A stretch of DNA of 64,000 nucleotides from JBNAGF01 sp049801055 (GCF_049801055.1 NZ_JBNAGF010000008.1:1-64000); one strand, 5' to 3'; positions 53,485 through 62,808 are shown, counted from the first letter of the stretch. A program made the numbers and translations. The notes: generated from the letters alone by a model not told the origin.

Positions 53485-55080
53485 ATGGCGGAAAACATCT
53501 ACTTTCTGATTGGCGGGATCGGCATGTTCCTTGTCGGCATGGAGATCATGACTAACGCGCTGAAAAGCGTGGCTGGCTCCAATCTGAGAGGGATTTTGAC
53601 ACGCTTTACGACGACACCGTTGAGAGGTGTTCTGACCGGCGCGCTTTCGACAATTGCGGTGCAATCCTCCAGTGCCACGACTGTCATGACGGTCGGGTTT
53701 GTCGGGGCAGGCCTGATGACGATGTCACAAGCGCTCGGTGTCATTTACGGAGCCAATATCGGAACAACCGTCATCGGGTGGCTTGTCGCAATCCTTGGCT
53801 TCAAACTGAAACTTGGAACCGCCGCAATGGTGGCGCTGTTTCCGGCCTCGCTTGCGGGGCTCTTGGCACGCGGAGCTCTGGCTCGGGCCGGGCGGGTTCT
53901 GTCCGGATCCTGTCTGCTCTTAATCGGGCTGGACCTGATGCAGAACGGGATGGGCGATCTGACCCGCGACATCACGCCGGACATGCTGCCCGGTGACGGT
54001 ATTGGCGGGCTTCTTGCAATTGCCGGAATAGGGGCGGGGCTGACGATTCTGATGCAGGCTTCGACCGCTGCGTTGGCGCTGGCATTGGTCATGCTAGCAG
54101 CGGGGGCAATCAACCTGACGCAAGCGGCTTGCATTGTGATCGGTATGAACATTGGAACGACCTTCACGGCTGTGCTGGCTTCGCTGGGCGGGTCGACATC
54201 TATGCGGCAAACCGCGTTGGCCAATCTGATTTTCAACGTGGTGACTTCGGCAATAGCGTTTCCGCTGCTGTTGCTGGTGCAGAGCCCCCTTCGGAACCTG
54301 GCCGCCGCGACTGATGAAATGACGGCTCTTCTTGTGTTCCATTCCGGTTTCAATCTCGTCGGCACGATCCTGTTTCTTCCAGTGACCGACAGGTTCGCCG
54401 CACTGGTCGGTCGGCTACTTCCCGAGCGGGAGCCAGAACGCCTCGTCACCCTCGACAAGCGATTGCTGAGCGATGCTGGTTCGGCGATCCTTGCCGCACA
54501 ATCTGCGTCCGGTGCAATTTCGGGCAGGGTGTTTCGCGCACTGGCGGCGGCGCTTGCAACGGAACCGGATTACCGTCCTTTGGCGGCTTTGGAGCCCTGC
54601 GAACAAGGCTTGATAGACCTGAGAGAATTCCTGTCGGACATTCGATTGTCGCCGGACCGGGAAGAAGAAGAGATTGCCTATTCAGCTTTGCTGCATCAGG
54701 CCGATCATCTCGGTCGTTTGTTGGGACGGGCACATCAGACGAAGCGGATGGAAACACTGCTGGGCGATAGGATGTTGCGACGGCCAGGATTGGCAACCGG
54801 AACTCTGCTGAGCCGGGTTGAACAGGATATCGGTGCGCCTGAGAACGTTGAACGGTTGGCGCGCATGCAGCGGTTGGTTCGCAAACGTCGCCTGCGTCAC
54901 CGGCGCGCGCTCTTGCTGGGAGAACATGCCGGGCTCTATTCGCTGGATGAGGTTTTTGCCTACACAGATGCGATGCGTTGGCTGGATCGGACCCTGCATC
55001 ATGCCGAGAGGCTGGCGCATTACCATCATGTCACGGCCGATGAATTGCCCGCGGCGGATAAACGTCCCGCCGCGGGCTGA
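53485..55080 (+). CDS. Na/Pi cotransporter family protein with PhoU-like domain
   Basis: This 531-aa protein is of the PNaS/NptA type. Two inverted repeats of membrane helices each carry the QSSSATT-like motif (AVQSSSATTVMTVGFVGAG near residue 54; MQASTAALALALVML as the second). A soluble C-terminal region from about 330 resembles a PhoU-type helical bundle. The start at 53485 is where relatives begin (MAENIYFLIGGIGMFLVGME); the frame extends back through the tRNA gene, so upstream starts are impossible. Its probable role is sodium-linked phosphate uptake. It is convergent with leuB, only 8 bp apart. Confidence 0.88.
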   Translation: MAENIYFLIGGIGMFLVGMEIMTNALKSVAGSNLRGILTRFTTTPLRGVLTGALSTIAVQSSSATTVMTVGFVGAGLMTMSQALGVIYGANIGTTVIGWLVAILGFKLKLGTAAMVALFPASLAGLLARGALARAGRVLSGSCLLLIGLDLMQNGMGDLTRDITPDMLPGDGIGGLLAIAGIGAGLTILMQASTAALALALVMLAAGAINLTQAACIVIGMNIGTTFTAVLASLGGSTSMRQTALANLIFNVVTSAIAFPLLLLVQSPLRNLAAATDEMTALLVFHSGFNLVGTILFLPVTDRFAALVGRLLPEREPERLVTLDKRLLSDAGSAILAAQSASGAISGRVFRALAAALATEPDYRPLAALEPCEQGLIDLREFLSDIRLSPDREEEEIAYSALLHQADHLGRLLGRAHQTKRMETLLGDRMLRRPGLATGTLLSRVEQDIGAPENVERLARMQRLVRKRRLRHRRALLLGEHAGLYSLDEVFAYTDAMRWLDRTLHHAERLAHYHHVTADELPAADKRPAAG

Positions 55081-55088
55081 ATTGTCGG

Positions 55089-56192
55089 TTACAGGCTGGC
55101 GTCCAGAGCTGCGACGATGGCATCGCCCATCTCGGTCGTGGATACCGGGTCCACGCCCTGTTCGGTCAGCAGATCTCCGGTGCGGACACCGTCTGCCAGA
55201 ACCTTTTCAATCGCGTTCTCCAAACGCGTGGCTTCGTCGCCCTTGTCAAACGAGTAGCGCAGTGCCATCGCAAAGCTCAGGATGCAGGCAATCGGGTTCG
55301 CTTTGCCCTGGCCGGTGATGTCGGGGGCAGACCCGTGCACCGGTTCATAGAGGGCTTTGGGGCGGCCGTTGGCCATTGGTGCCCCGAGAGAAGCCGAAGG
55401 CAGCATACCCAGCGAGCCCGTGAGCATCGCGGCGCAATCGCTGAGCAGGTCGCCGAACAGGTTGTCTGTCAGAATGACATCGAACTGTTTGGGCGCTCGC
55501 ACCAGCTGCATCGCACCGTTGTCGGCATACATGTGGCTCAGCTCCACTTCGGGGTACTCCGCGCCCACGCGCGTCACGACTTCGCGCCAAAGGATGCCCG
55601 ATTCCATCACGTTGGCTTTTTCCATCGAGCAGAGCTTCTTGCCGCGCCGCATGGCCAGCTCAAAGGCAGACCGTGCGACCCGCTCGATTTCACTTTCCGT
55701 GTAGCGTTGCGTGTTGATGCCGACGCGTTCGTTGCCTTCCTCGAAAATGCCGCGGGGTTCGCCGAAATACACGCCGGAGGTCAGTTCGCGGACGATCATG
55801 ATGTCGAGCCCGGCCACGACATCCATCTTCAGCGAGGAGAAATCGGCAAGCGCGTCGAAACACTGTGCCGGGCGCAGGTTGGAGTATAGATCCATTTCCT
55901 TGCGCAGGCGCAGCAGGCCGCGCTCAGGCTTCACCGAAAAGTCCAGATCGTCGTATTTGGGGCCACCGACCGCGCCGAGCAGAACGGCGTCCACCTCTTG
56001 CGCCTTGGCCATGGTTTCGTCTGCCAGAGGCTTACCGTGCTTGTCATATGCTGCGCCGCCGACCAGATCCTCACTCACGTCGAATTGCAGACCCCGTTTG
56101 GCGCCAAACCAGTCGATGACTTTGCGCACTTCGGCCATGACTTCGGGGCCGATCCCGTCACCGGGCAGTATGAGAAGCGAGGGGTTGGACAT
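55089..56192 (-). CDS. leuB: 3-isopropylmalate dehydrogenase
   Basis: This 367-aa leucine-biosynthesis enzyme oxidises and decarboxylates 3-isopropylmalate to 2-oxoisocaproate with NAD+. It has ILPGDGIGPEVMAEV at the N-terminus, the substrate-binding REMDLYSNLRPAQCF region (with RLRK before), the conserved Tyr/Lys region ERVARSAFELAMRRGKKL, and the NAD-binding EPVHGSAPDITGQGKANP. Length matches the family. It sits downstream of leuD with two unrelated genes between them. Confidence 0.96.
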   Translation of the reverse strand: MSNPSLLILPGDGIGPEVMAEVRKVIDWFGAKRGLQFDVSEDLVGGAAYDKHGKPLADETMAKAQEVDAVLLGAVGGPKYDDLDFSVKPERGLLRLRKEMDLYSNLRPAQCFDALADFSSLKMDVVAGLDIMIVRELTSGVYFGEPRGIFEEGNERVGINTQRYTESEIERVARSAFELAMRRGKKLCSMEKANVMESGILWREVVTRVGAEYPEVELSHMYADNGAMQLVRAPKQFDVILTDNLFGDLLSDCAAMLTGSLGMLPSASLGAPMANGRPKALYEPVHGSAPDITGQGKANPIACILSFAMALRYSFDKGDEATRLENAIEKVLADGVRTGDLLTEQGVDPVSTTEMGDAIVAALDASL

Positions 56193-56305
56193 CTGGAACT
56201 CTCCTTGAAATCTGTTGCCATGCCCCTAGCGCGTGGCATCTCGGGGGTCAATGAGGCGAACTCAGCCTTGCAGGGGCGAATGCGGTTACGTCGTCGCCAT
56301 TTCGT

Positions 56306-57391
56306 TCAGTGGCTGGGGAATTGAAGATCAACCCAAACAAGGCGATGCCGACTTGCCTCCAAGGCTGCCTTGTAAAGGGGGTCGTCTTTTGGCGAGGGCC
56401 AGATGACCCCGGTGTCGATCACGTCCAGATCGGAGGACGGCAGAATGTAATCTACCCGCAAGCGCCCGACTTTGGGCCAATCCACGGTATCGGTTGCATT
56501 GTCGTTGCGATGCCCCTGATCGGGCGCGTCCCGCGCGCCGCTGCTTTCCGGGGTGGGGTCCTGCAGCATCGGGTGATCCAGCAACCGCCGCATTTCTGCT
56601 GAGTAACCGTCACTGTCCCATGGATCGAGGTTGCTGCCTCCCATGATAACGGGCCGTTTGCAGGGCATTTTATCAAGCTCGCCGTTCAGATAGAGGGACC
56701 AGAGCCGCAGTTCATCCCGATTTCGCAACCCGTTGCGGTCTTCGGGCCCGTCAAAGACCGGCGGGCTGGCCTGAAACGCCAGAATGCAGAATGAACCCTC
56801 TGAGGTTCTGATGGGTACGACCCAGTGGCCCGTGGTCGACAGGCGCTGGAGCTTCTGAGCAGCATCCGAAGGAAAGGGCTCTCCCTGCACGGTCGGTAAA
56901 GTCGCGCCGGGTAAATCTTGCCAGATCAGGGTGGAAAAGTTTGTCGCCTGCGCAACCTCTATCGGGAGACGGGACAGAAGCGCCATACCGCCCTGACCGG
57001 TGAATTCGCCGTAGCCCTGTGAATCTTCGGGCCCACCGGTTCGTCCGTCACCGTTCATATCCAGACCGGTGGTCAGCCCTCGATTGGGTTGAGGCGCATA
57101 GCGGTAGGGATAGCTAAGACCGTGCGTTTCGATCTGTGCGGTCAGGGCAGTCAAAGCGCGCCCCTCGGCGTCCCAGTCAACGCCCTGCAACAGGAGGATG
57201 TCAGCCTTGGTGGCAGCGATTACCTCCAACACAGCCCTGATCTGGGGATCATTGCCCCGCTCAATGTCACGTAACATAAGCCCGGGGCCATCACGTTCCA
57301 GTTCCGTGTTGAAAGTGGCAAGCCGGATCGGTTCTGCAGAGACGAGTGCGGGTAGCAGGCCGGTCAGCACGGCCAACAGCCGGTGCCTCAT
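56306..57391 (-). CDS. Secreted endonuclease/exonuclease/phosphatase-family protein
   Basis: This 361-aa protein has an N-terminal signal peptide (MRHRLLAVLTGLLPALVSA). The metallo-hydrolase fold is visible in IRLATFNTELERDGPG, ADILLLQGVDWD, GGMALLSRLPI, PVIMGGSNLDPWD and a final SRHRLVWVDLQF. The usual catalytic Asn-Asp appears as N-L-D in SNLDP, and the terminal His is kept. The substrate may be extracellular nucleic acid or a phosphodiester. The start at 57391 overlaps the membrane protein stop (ATGA). Confidence 0.78.
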   Translation of the reverse strand: MRHRLLAVLTGLLPALVSAEPIRLATFNTELERDGPGLMLRDIERGNDPQIRAVLEVIAATKADILLLQGVDWDAEGRALTALTAQIETHGLSYPYRYAPQPNRGLTTGLDMNGDGRTGGPEDSQGYGEFTGQGGMALLSRLPIEVAQATNFSTLIWQDLPGATLPTVQGEPFPSDAAQKLQRLSTTGHWVVPIRTSEGSFCILAFQASPPVFDGPEDRNGLRNRDELRLWSLYLNGELDKMPCKRPVIMGGSNLDPWDSDGYSAEMRRLLDHPMLQDPTPESSGARDAPDQGHRNDNATDTVDWPKVGRLRVDYILPSSDLDVIDTGVIWPSPKDDPLYKAALEASRHRLVWVDLQFPSH

Positions 57392-58221
57392 GCTGTCTGC
57401 AGCGCCTCGGCGTTGGCATAGGCGCGACGGCGCTTTTCCTCGATCAAATCGGCGACCCGCAACATGGCCATGCCCCGGATGATCATCGAAGCCGGTAGGA
57501 AACCCCATGCGCTCATGGTCCAGATCAGGGTCAACGGACGCTCAAGGATCAGCGGATTGATCATCCCTGATGCAATCTGCACCAACGCAGGAATGACGAA
57601 TGGCAGCAGAACCCCGATGATCACGTTGATCCGACCGTCGCGCTGTAGGCGATACACCACGTCTCCGCCAGTCGTCGGGTCGAACAAGGGCAGGTTGATC
57701 CAGACGTTGAATGCGCCGTTGCCGACCGGCCAGCTGAGGATCCGGATGACAAAGGCAAAGCTGGCTACCGTAGCCAGGGCGACCACGTAAGCGACCCCCG
57801 CCGAGTCACGAACCGCTGCCACTGTCGACAGTGGCGTATGATCGGGCAACATCAGCGTGGCCAACCGAACGGGCGAGTAGGGGAAATCCATCAGGTTCCC
57901 CAAAGCCGCGCCAAGTCCGGCAAACAGTGTTGTCAGGTTGCTGGGCTCGATGCTGTTTTTCGAGATCAGGGTCAGAGCAAAAACCGTGACCGCCAGCGAG
58001 ACAAACCTCAATCGGTTCAGTGGCGGAGCATCGCGGAATTCGATGAAACTTGGGAAGGTTGAGTTGTATTCGGCGAATGTCAGGGCCGCCGCAACAAGCG
58101 CCAGAAGAACAACAATTTCTGTTCCACCAGTGGCAAAGCCTGGCAAAAGGAGAGATGGAGTTGCAAAAAGCAATGCCACCAATATCGCGCGAAGAGCCGC
58201 GCCTGAAATGCGTGCAAACAC
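57388..58221 (-). CDS. Integral membrane protein, unknown function
   Basis: This 277-aa inner-membrane protein has about six hydrophobic segments, for example ILVALLFATPSLLLPGF, EIVVLLALVAAALTFAEY, VSLAVTVFALTLI, VAYVVALATVASFAFVI, IIGVLLPFVIPALVQIASGM and a final TMSAWGFLPASMII. No catalytic motif is recognised. It is coupled to the secreted phosphoesterase-type gene by ATGA, suggesting a shared envelope role. It lies between leuB and leuD but has no evident link to leucine synthesis. Confidence 0.7.
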   Translation of the reverse strand: MFARISGAALRAILVALLFATPSLLLPGFATGGTEIVVLLALVAAALTFAEYNSTFPSFIEFRDAPPLNRLRFVSLAVTVFALTLISKNSIEPSNLTTLFAGLGAALGNLMDFPYSPVRLATLMLPDHTPLSTVAAVRDSAGVAYVVALATVASFAFVIRILSWPVGNGAFNVWINLPLFDPTTGGDVVYRLQRDGRINVIIGVLLPFVIPALVQIASGMINPLILERPLTLIWTMSAWGFLPASMIIRGMAMLRVADLIEEKRRRAYANAEALQTA

Positions 58222-58729
58222 TGTCCGATCCCTTCAAACTGGACAGGCCGATGCGTTGCCGAGCCTTTGTTCCAACTTGATCTGCCCCCTCGCGGGAACA
58301 TGTGCCTCAATTTGGCCTCATTTGTGCCGCCATTCAGCCACCCGCTCAAGTCGTCGAACCACGAAATACCTGATTTGAGGCGAAAAAGTGGTGAGACTGG
58401 TGCCTCTTTGCATCATTTTTGGCGCAACTTTCCGGCGGACTTGGTGGAATGCACAACATCTTGTGGGTGAGTTAGTGTCGCCCTCAAGGAAGCAGGATTT
58501 TGTAGTCGCGGAAGGTGTTGGGCGCTGGTGGGGGAATTGTCAGATCCGCATGACGCAACATGGCGAAACCCCTTTTGTTTGGGAACATCCGGACAGTCGC
58601 GCATTGTTTGATCGGGAACAGTCATGGTCAGTGCAACATATGTTGCAGGTGCCTAGCGGATCTGACCAGAGCGGTGGTATCGTGACCGCGGAGGCAAAAC
58701 CCCCACGGTCCAATTTTGCAAGCGAGAGC
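58222..58729. other. Gap between membrane protein gene and leuD
   Basis: These 508 bases contain no gene I support; a rightward open frame here runs on antisense into leuD and is rejected. It holds a perfect 16-bp palindrome at 58632-58647, described separately, and probably the promoter of the leftward membrane-protein gene. Confidence 0.45.
58632..58647. promoter_or_regulatory. Perfect 16-bp palindrome, operator candidate
   Basis: TGCAACAT (58632-58639) followed by ATGTTGCA (58640-58647) is fully symmetric. It lies in the gap downstream of leuD and about 410 bp upstream of the membrane-protein start. Symmetry suits a dimeric regulator; none is assigned. Confidence 0.45.
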
Positions 58730-59335
58730 TCAGACCCAGGGACGGTCCTGAGCGGCTTTCTGTTCAAAGCTGTCGATCGAGGCCGCCTTTTCCATGGTCA
58801 GGCCGATATCGTCGAGACCTTCAAGCAGGCAATGCTTTTTGAACGCATCCACTTCGAAAGAGATGACTTCGCCATCCGAGGTGGTGATTTCCTGTGCTTC
58901 CAGATCGACGGTCATGCGAGCGTTCTCGCCCTTTTCCGCGTCCGTCATCAGGATGTCTACCTGCTCTTGCGGCAGTACGACCGGCAGGATGCCGTTCTTG
59001 AAACAGTTGTTGAAAAAGATGTCGGCGAAGGACGTTGAGATCACACATTTGATACCAAAATCCGCGATCGCCCAAGGGGCGTGTTCCCGCGAGGATCCAC
59101 AACCGAAATTGTCCCCGGCCACCAGAATTTCGGCTTTGCGGTACTGTGGTTTGTTGAGCACGAAATCAGGTATCTCTGAGCCGTCGCGATTGTATCGCAT
59201 CTCATCGAACAGGTTCACGCCAAAACCCGTGCGCTGAATGGATTTCAGGAACATCTTGGGAATGATCATGTCCGTGTCGATATTGACGAGCGGCATGGGG
59301 GCGGCCACCCCGGTGAGTTTTTCGAATTTTTCCAT
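58730..59335 (-). CDS. leuD: 3-isopropylmalate dehydratase, small subunit
   Basis: This 201-aa small subunit of isopropylmalate isomerase pairs with LeuC to convert 2- to 3-isopropylmalate. It shows LTGVAAPMPLVNIDTDMIIP at the N-terminus and the substrate-specifying loop LVAGDNFGCGSSREHAPWAI (about 72-91). Length is normal. It is separated from leuC only by the small HdeD-like gene. Confidence 0.96.
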   Translation of the reverse strand: MEKFEKLTGVAAPMPLVNIDTDMIIPKMFLKSIQRTGFGVNLFDEMRYNRDGSEIPDFVLNKPQYRKAEILVAGDNFGCGSSREHAPWAIADFGIKCVISTSFADIFFNNCFKNGILPVVLPQEQVDILMTDAEKGENARMTVDLEAQEITTSDGEVISFEVDAFKKHCLLEGLDDIGLTMEKAASIDSFEQKAAQDRPWV

Positions 59336-59377
59336 TTCTCTACTCCGACGGGAGAGGCCGCAAACCCCGGTCCCGCC

Positions 59378-59914
59378 TTATGTTTGTTGTGTTTCCGGAT
59401 CAGCGCTCTTGACGAAGAGCGCCGCGAAGATCAGGCCGAAGCCATTAAAGAGCATCTCGATACCCATCAGGATTCCGAGAAGGCTGAGAGCCAGTCCGAC
59501 AGTGGCATTCATCATGATGTAGCCGGCAAGGAACAGCGACAGAACGCCGGTGATGAGGGTGGGCCAGAAGAACCCGGTGCCCCGCATCTGGAACGCGAGA
59601 AAGATCCGCGCAAATCCTCCGGCGGCAAACAGGATCATGACCACAGTGGCCAGTGTCAGAGTGCCTTCCAGCGGGTTGGACATGAAGGACCAGCCCAGGA
59701 ACACCATGATTATGCCCATTATGATCGACAGGATCTTGTTGCCTGTGCCTTCGACTGAGAACCCGCCAACGACCTGCACACCGCCACCAATGAGTAGCAT
59801 GATCCCGGTCAGCGTTGTGATCGCCACGGACGCCACCACCGGGGCGCCGAGGATGATTACCCCGAACACCACGGACAGAATTCCCAACAGAAGTAGTTTC
59901 AGCCAGTCGCTCAT
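59378..59914 (-). CDS. HdeD-family (DUF308) membrane protein
   Basis: This 178-aa inner-membrane protein has six short helices arranged as repeating pairs (LLLLGILSVVFGVIILGAP; ITTLTGIMLLIGGGVQVVGG; SIIMGIIMVFLGWSFMSNP; LATVVMILFAAGGFARIFLA and so on). This is the HdeD acid-resistance/DUF308 pattern. It lies between leuC and leuD in the same direction, so it is co-transcribed with the leucine genes; a leucine-related function is not shown. Confidence 0.85.
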   Translation of the reverse strand: MSDWLKLLLLGILSVVFGVIILGAPVVASVAITTLTGIMLLIGGGVQVVGGFSVEGTGNKILSIIMGIIMVFLGWSFMSNPLEGTLTLATVVMILFAAGGFARIFLAFQMRGTGFFWPTLITGVLSLFLAGYIMMNATVGLALSLLGILMGIEMLFNGFGLIFAALFVKSADPETQQT

Positions 59915-59951
59915 AGCAATAGTCCCTCAAAAGTTGAATATTGAGGAGACC

Positions 59952-61358
59952 TTACATCAACTCTCGCACATCTGTCAGCCTTCCTGTGATTGCCGCTGCG
60001 GCAGCCATGGCAGGGCTCACCAGATGGGTGCGTCCCTTGTAACCCTGCCGGCCTTCGAAGTTGCGGTTCGACGTGGCGGCGCAGCGCTCTTCGGGGGCCA
60101 GTTGGTCGGGGTTCATGGCGAGGCACATTGAGCAACCTGCAAGGCGCCATTCGAAACCGGCTTCTTTGAAGATGTCGGCCAGACCTTCTTCTTCGGCCTG
60201 CGCACGAACAAGACCCGATCCCGGAACGATCATCGCCCGCAGACCGTCCTTGATTTTCTTGCCCTTGACCACGTCGGCCACAGCCCGCAGGTCTTCGATC
60301 CGTCCGTTGGTGCAGGAGCCAATGAAAACGGTGTCGATCTCGATATCGGTTAGTTTCTGGCCGGGTGTCAGACCCATATACTCGATCGAGCGTTTGGCTG
60401 CCTCGACCTTGCCGCCTTCGAAGTCTTCCGGATTCGGAACGGTGGCAGAAATCGGCAGAACGTCCTCGGGCGATGTTCCCCATGTCACTACAGGCTGGAT
60501 ATCTTCACCCTTGAGGGTCACGACCTTGTCGAAATGCGCATCACCGTCTGTGAAGAGCGTTTTCCACCAGGTCATGGCAGCTTCCCACTGAGCGCCTTTC
60601 GGAGCGTGCGGGCGGCCTTTGACGTATTCAAAGGTTGTTTCGTCCGGGGCGATCAGACCAGCGCGGGCGCCGCCTTCGATTGCCATGTTGCACACGGTCA
60701 TACGGCCTTCCATGGAAAGGTCGCGGATGGCCTCGCCACAGTACTCGATCACATATCCGGTGCCGCCGGCAGTGCCGGTTTCGCCGATAACGGCCAGCGT
60801 GATGTCCTTGGCGGTCACACCAGGGCGCAGCTTGCCGGTGACCTCGACCTTCATGTTCTTGGACTTCTTCTGGATCAGCGTCTGCGTTGCCAGCACGTGC
60901 TCGACCTCGGATGTGCCGATCCCATGCGCGAGTGCGCCGAAAGCGCCGTGGGTCGCCGTGTGCGAGTCTCCGCAAACCACGGTCATGCCCGGCAGGGTCC
61001 AACCCTGCTCGGGACCGACGATGTGCACGATACCCTGACGAACATCTGAAACCGGGTAATAGTGAACGCCGAATTCGCGCGCGTTCTTGTCGAGCGCTTC
61101 GACCTGAATACGGCTTTCTTCGGTCATCTGTGTCGGATCTTCACGGCCTTCAGTGGTGGGCACGTTGTGGTCCGGAACGGCAATGGTCTTTTCAGGTGCG
61201 CGCACCTTGCGGCCCGACATGCGCAGTCCTTCGAAGGCCTGCGGGCTTGTTACTTCGTGTACCAGGTGGCGGTCGATATAGAGCAGGCAGGTGCCGTCCT
61301 CGGCCTCATGCGCGACATGCGCATCCCAGATTTTGTCATAGAGTGTCTTGGGGGACAT
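59952..61358 (-). CDS. leuC: 3-isopropylmalate dehydratase, large subunit
   Basis: This 468-aa aconitase-family enzyme subunit ligates a [4Fe-4S] cluster through Cys in FIGSCTNGRIEDL (about 349) and the pair in AGCSMCLAMNPDQL (about 410 and 413). It has the conserved SPQAFEGLRMSGRKVR, VVCGDSHTATHGAFGALAHG (about 127-146) and QGYKGRTHLVSPAMAAAAAI. The start at 61358 has GGGAGAGG upstream. First gene of the leuC-hdeD-leuD group, with leuB further downstream. Confidence 0.97.
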   Translation of the reverse strand: MSPKTLYDKIWDAHVAHEAEDGTCLLYIDRHLVHEVTSPQAFEGLRMSGRKVRAPEKTIAVPDHNVPTTEGREDPTQMTEESRIQVEALDKNAREFGVHYYPVSDVRQGIVHIVGPEQGWTLPGMTVVCGDSHTATHGAFGALAHGIGTSEVEHVLATQTLIQKKSKNMKVEVTGKLRPGVTAKDITLAVIGETGTAGGTGYVIEYCGEAIRDLSMEGRMTVCNMAIEGGARAGLIAPDETTFEYVKGRPHAPKGAQWEAAMTWWKTLFTDGDAHFDKVVTLKGEDIQPVVTWGTSPEDVLPISATVPNPEDFEGGKVEAAKRSIEYMGLTPGQKLTDIEIDTVFIGSCTNGRIEDLRAVADVVKGKKIKDGLRAMIVPGSGLVRAQAEEEGLADIFKEAGFEWRLAGCSMCLAMNPDQLAPEERCAATSNRNFEGRQGYKGRTHLVSPAMAAAAAITGRLTDVRELM

Positions 61359-61713
61359 CGGTCCTCTCCCATGTTTATTGAGAATTGCTGGCGATTAGGG
61401 GCTGAGCGGCGTCTATAGGCGCGCCAACACCGTGCGGGCAGCCCCAAAGAACCGCTCACGCAGGCGCGCACGGTCTTGCAGGTCGATTTTTGGGGCCGTA
61501 TTGGGTCTCATGCGCTCCAGATACAGGCGCGGCCCGAGTCTATCAAGGTCTCACGCACCGAAGTACCGGACAGACCTGTGGATCTGCCCGGCGATGCCAT
61601 CTGGGCACAATCTGGCGAGCGATACGGGGGCTTCATTGAATTGTCCTTGTCCGCTTGCTACCTTGAAATTACCCCAGCGCCGGGGGACAGGCGGCGCGCT
61701 ACAAAGGAGGACT
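61359..61713. promoter_or_regulatory. Divergent gap between leuC and rsfS
   Basis: These 355 bases hold the promoters of leuC (minus) and rsfS (plus). I do not see a leader peptide for leucine attenuation or a riboswitch fold. AAAGGAGG at 61703-61710 is a strong ribosome-binding site for the rsfS start region. Confidence 0.5.
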
Positions 61714-61718
61714 ATGTC

Positions 61719-62129
61719 CTGTCACTTCATACGCAGGCGGGTTTGCCCGCCGAAGATCGGGCCGGTTTGATGGCCCAATCCCAGCTTACCAGCGAAACGC
61801 TGCTCGAGCGCATTCTTACCTCTCTCAGTGATGACAAGGCCGAAGATGTGGTGCAGGTGGACCTGCGCGGGCGTTCCTCGTTCGGCGATTACATGGTGAT
61901 CGCGTCGGGGCGTTCCACTCGTCAGGTCTCGTCCATGGCCGAGAAGCTCACGGATCGGATCAAGCAGGAATTCGGATACACATCCAAGGTCGAAGGCAAG
62001 GATGCCGGCGACTGGGTGCTGATCGATACGGGCGACGTGATTGTCCATATCTTCCGCCCCGAGGTCCGCGAATTCTACCAGCTGGAAAAGATGTGGCTGC
62101 CGCAGGGTAGCAGCGCCTCGGCGAACTGA
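61719..62129 (+). CDS. rsfS: Ribosome silencing factor
   Basis: This Iojap-family protein binds ribosomal protein L14 and blocks subunit joining. It shows LLERILTSLSDDKAEDVVQV, the core DYMVIASGRSTRQVSSMAEKL and the C-terminal GDWVLIDTGDVIVHIFRPEVREFYQLEKMW (described in parts). The start is uncertain. The first in-frame ATG is 61770 (119 aa) and has no ribosome-binding site. The frame is coding-like (SLHTQAGLPAEDRAGL) back to the strong AAAGGAGG, and CTG 61719 lies 8 nt after it, so I choose CTG (136 aa). The ATG 61714 is out of frame. rlmH follows. Confidence 0.85.
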   Translation: MSLHTQAGLPAEDRAGLMAQSQLTSETLLERILTSLSDDKAEDVVQVDLRGRSSFGDYMVIASGRSTRQVSSMAEKLTDRIKQEFGYTSKVEGKDAGDWVLIDTGDVIVHIFRPEVREFYQLEKMWLPQGSSASAN

Positions 62130-62172
62130 GGCGTCATCCCGGCCCGTATTGCAGGGCCGGAGGCGGGAGAGC

Positions 62173-62643
62173 ATGCTCATTCACATTTGCGCGGTCGGCC
62201 GATTGAGGGCCGGACCGGAGAAAACGATCATTGACGATTATCTGTCGCGGTTCGACCGCACGGGGCGGGCGCTTGGCCTTGGTCCCGCACGGGTCGTTGA
62301 GGTCGAAGACAAGAAAAGCGCCGGTATGAGCGCCGAAGCCGGGTTGTTGCGCAAGGCGCTGCCGAAGGGGGCAGTAATTTGCACGCTGGACGAGCGCGGT
62401 AAGGTGATCTCGTCGCCTGATTTCGCAAATAGGCTGGCTGACTGGCGCGATACGGGGCGGCAGGATCTGGCGATTGTCATTGGCGGGGCAGATGGAATTG
62501 ACCCGTCGCTCAGGGCCGAGGCGGACTTCTCGATATCGCTGGGCAAGATGGTGTGGCCACACATGCTTGTGCGCGTGATGCTGGCCGAACAGTTGTACCG
62601 AGCTGCCACGATTCTTGCCGGCAGCCCTTATCACCGAACCTGA
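62173..62643 (+). CDS. rlmH: 23S rRNA (pseudouridine1915-N3)-methyltransferase
   Basis: This 156-aa SPOUT-family enzyme methylates pseudouridine 1915 in helix 69 of 23S rRNA. It has LIHICAVGRLRAGPE at the start, the SAM-knot VIGGADGIDPSLRAEA (about 97) and the C-terminal LSLGKMVWPHMLVRVMLAEQ-type segment ending AGSPYHRT. The ATG at 62173 follows GGGAGA. It lies 43 bp after rsfS, the usual pairing of these two genes. Confidence 0.95.
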   Translation: MLIHICAVGRLRAGPEKTIIDDYLSRFDRTGRALGLGPARVVEVEDKKSAGMSAEAGLLRKALPKGAVICTLDERGKVISSPDFANRLADWRDTGRQDLAIVIGGADGIDPSLRAEADFSISLGKMVWPHMLVRVMLAEQLYRAATILAGSPYHRT

Positions 62644-62673
62644 ACCGATCGTTTCGACCAAATGAAACGGCAC

Positions 62674-62699
62674 CAATCCGATGGACATTCGACGGATTG
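62674..62699. repeat. Inverted repeat after rlmH
   Basis: CAATCCG (62674-62680) and CGGATTG (62693-62699) form a perfect 7-bp stem with a 12-nt loop, 30 bp after the rlmH stop and followed by TTT only. It may be a weak terminator for rsfS-rlmH or a regulatory site for the following gene. Confidence 0.4.
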
Positions 62700-62808
62700 T
62701 TTGCAATTGGTTCAATCATTTGTCTTGTGAATGGTCTGCGGCAACGCAATGGTTGATCCTTTTGCGAAAGCCTAGAAAATTTGTGACATCCAGTTCAATG
62801 TCAACAGA

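Noticed and set aside
58388..59038. 216-aa plus-strand open frame across the leuD 3' half
   Set aside because: Antisense to leuD over half its length, with no ribosome-binding site or recognisable domain.
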